Shown: positions 63,754 through 64,000 of the stretch, one piece after another
How positions within the stretch are numbered: position 1 is the first letter of the stretch
Layout of the letters: every line of letters starts with the position of its first letter
Assembly: GCA_902589395.1 (NCBI GenBank)
Contig: CACIST010000001.1
Coordinates: 124,001 to 188,000 of the forward strand
Length of the DNA stretch: 64,000 nucleotides
Direction: 5' to 3'
From: an uncultured Pelagibacteraceae bacterium
Lineage (GTDB): Bacteria; Pseudomonadota; Alphaproteobacteria; Pelagibacterales; Pelagibacteraceae
The notes under the pieces: model-generated
What the model was told of the DNA's origin: nothing
The model's input: only the letters and a program-made list of their open reading frames with translations
Databases searched by the model: none
Translations under genes and position numbers: made by a program

Positions 63754-64000
63754 ATGAAACATTTAGGAAAACCTATAACACAAAGACAGTTGAGAGTTGG
63801 AGAAATGATAAAACAAGCCCTGGGGACACTTTTTATAAGGGATGAGGCAAAAATACCAAATTTATCTACAAAGGAAATTACTGTCACAGAAGTTAGAATG
63901 TCACCAGATCTAAAAACAGCCAAAATATTTGTGATGCCACTAGGAGGAAAAAATACCGAGGAAATTATAGAAAAATTAAAAATGTCTTCATTTATGATTA
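63754..64000 (+). CDS. rbfA: Ribosome-binding factor A (partial, first 82 codons)
   Basis: RbfA helps maturation of the 30S subunit and 16S 5' end. The frame starts with the ATG immediately after the infB stop and runs off the window. RQLRVGEMIKQAL at residues 11-23, ITVTEVRMSPDLKTAKIFVMPLGG at about 47-70 match the family KH-type fold. The infB-rbfA order is standard. Confidence 0.93.
   Translation, partial: MKHLGKPITQRQLRVGEMIKQALGTLFIRDEAKIPNLSTKEITVTEVRMSPDLKTAKIFVMPLGGKNTEEIIEKLKMSSFMI

Overview
The window looks like a piece of a streamlined, AT-rich alphaproteobacterial chromosome, most likely of the SAR11 / Pelagibacterales group. Reasons seen in the sequence: very low GC by eye, Lys/Asn/Ile-rich proteins, intergenic gaps mostly under 100 bp, many start/stop overlaps, and the gene order typical of alphaproteobacterial origin regions (dnaQ-coaE-aroE-maf-ppsR | hemE-hemH-hemJ-rho-mnmE-mnmG-rsmG-parA-parB-holA-lptE-leuS). 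The taxon is an inference from gene content and order. No rRNA, tRNA, CRISPR array, insertion sequence or prophage was seen. No stretch over 300 bp lacks a gene.

Layout. (1) 1-3535, minus strand: hisB and hisH, followed where hisA/hisF would be expected by a small surface-type cassette (GT2 glycosyltransferase, polytopic membrane protein, secreted polysaccharide-lyase-like protein cut by the window edge). (2) 3627-7423: HslVU protease, Smr protein, Tim44-like protein, FxsA, SecB. (3) 7420-10872, minus: dnaQ, coaE, aroE, maf, ppsR. (4) 10873-11156: AT-rich gap with DnaA-box-like 9-mers, between divergent gene blocks, the probable replication origin. (5) 11157-21472, plus: haem synthesis (hemE, hemH, hemJ), rho, tRNA modification (mnmE, mnmG), rsmG, parA, parB, with one perfect and one imperfect parS site; a sulfotransferase gene is inserted in reverse orientation. 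(6) 21469-26053, minus: holA, lptE, leuS and a DUF3576 lipoprotein. (7) 26273-38370: an accessory-flavoured stretch with a porin and a strong bidirectional terminator, a ThiE-like protein, YggS, an L,D-transpeptidase, a winged-helix protein coupled to a TPR-methyltransferase, a tiny arfA-like gene, adenosine kinase, nth, dapB, a CRTAC1-type secreted protein, a secreted Cys-rich protein and a TPR/OGT-type glycosyltransferase. (8) 38358-42163, minus: dnaJ, dnaK, grpE with a possible heat-shock promoter. (9) 42199-47699: rdgB, LpoA-like protein, rsmI, BON lipoprotein, malic enzyme. (10) 47749-64000, mostly plus: murJ, trpS, nfu, Bax-like glucosaminidase, polysaccharide deacetylase (reverse), a short tsaB, fur, a 2OG-Fe(II) oxygenase, miaB, phoH, ybeY, lnt, metK, nusA, infB and the start of rbfA.

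How it fits together. The centre of the window combines origin, partition genes and centromere sites. The right end is a run of tRNA, ribosome and envelope maturation genes. In it, several genes that commonly sit in the same alphaproteobacterial order are absent at their expected places (rimI, corC, trmB, rimP, ylxR), consistent with genome reduction. Points most worth a second look are the origin/parS arrangement, the arfA-like 36-codon gene, two divergent gene pairs whose 5' coding ends overlap, the terminator just upstream of nusA, the uncharacterised winged-helix/TPR-methyltransferase pair, and the interrupted his cluster.
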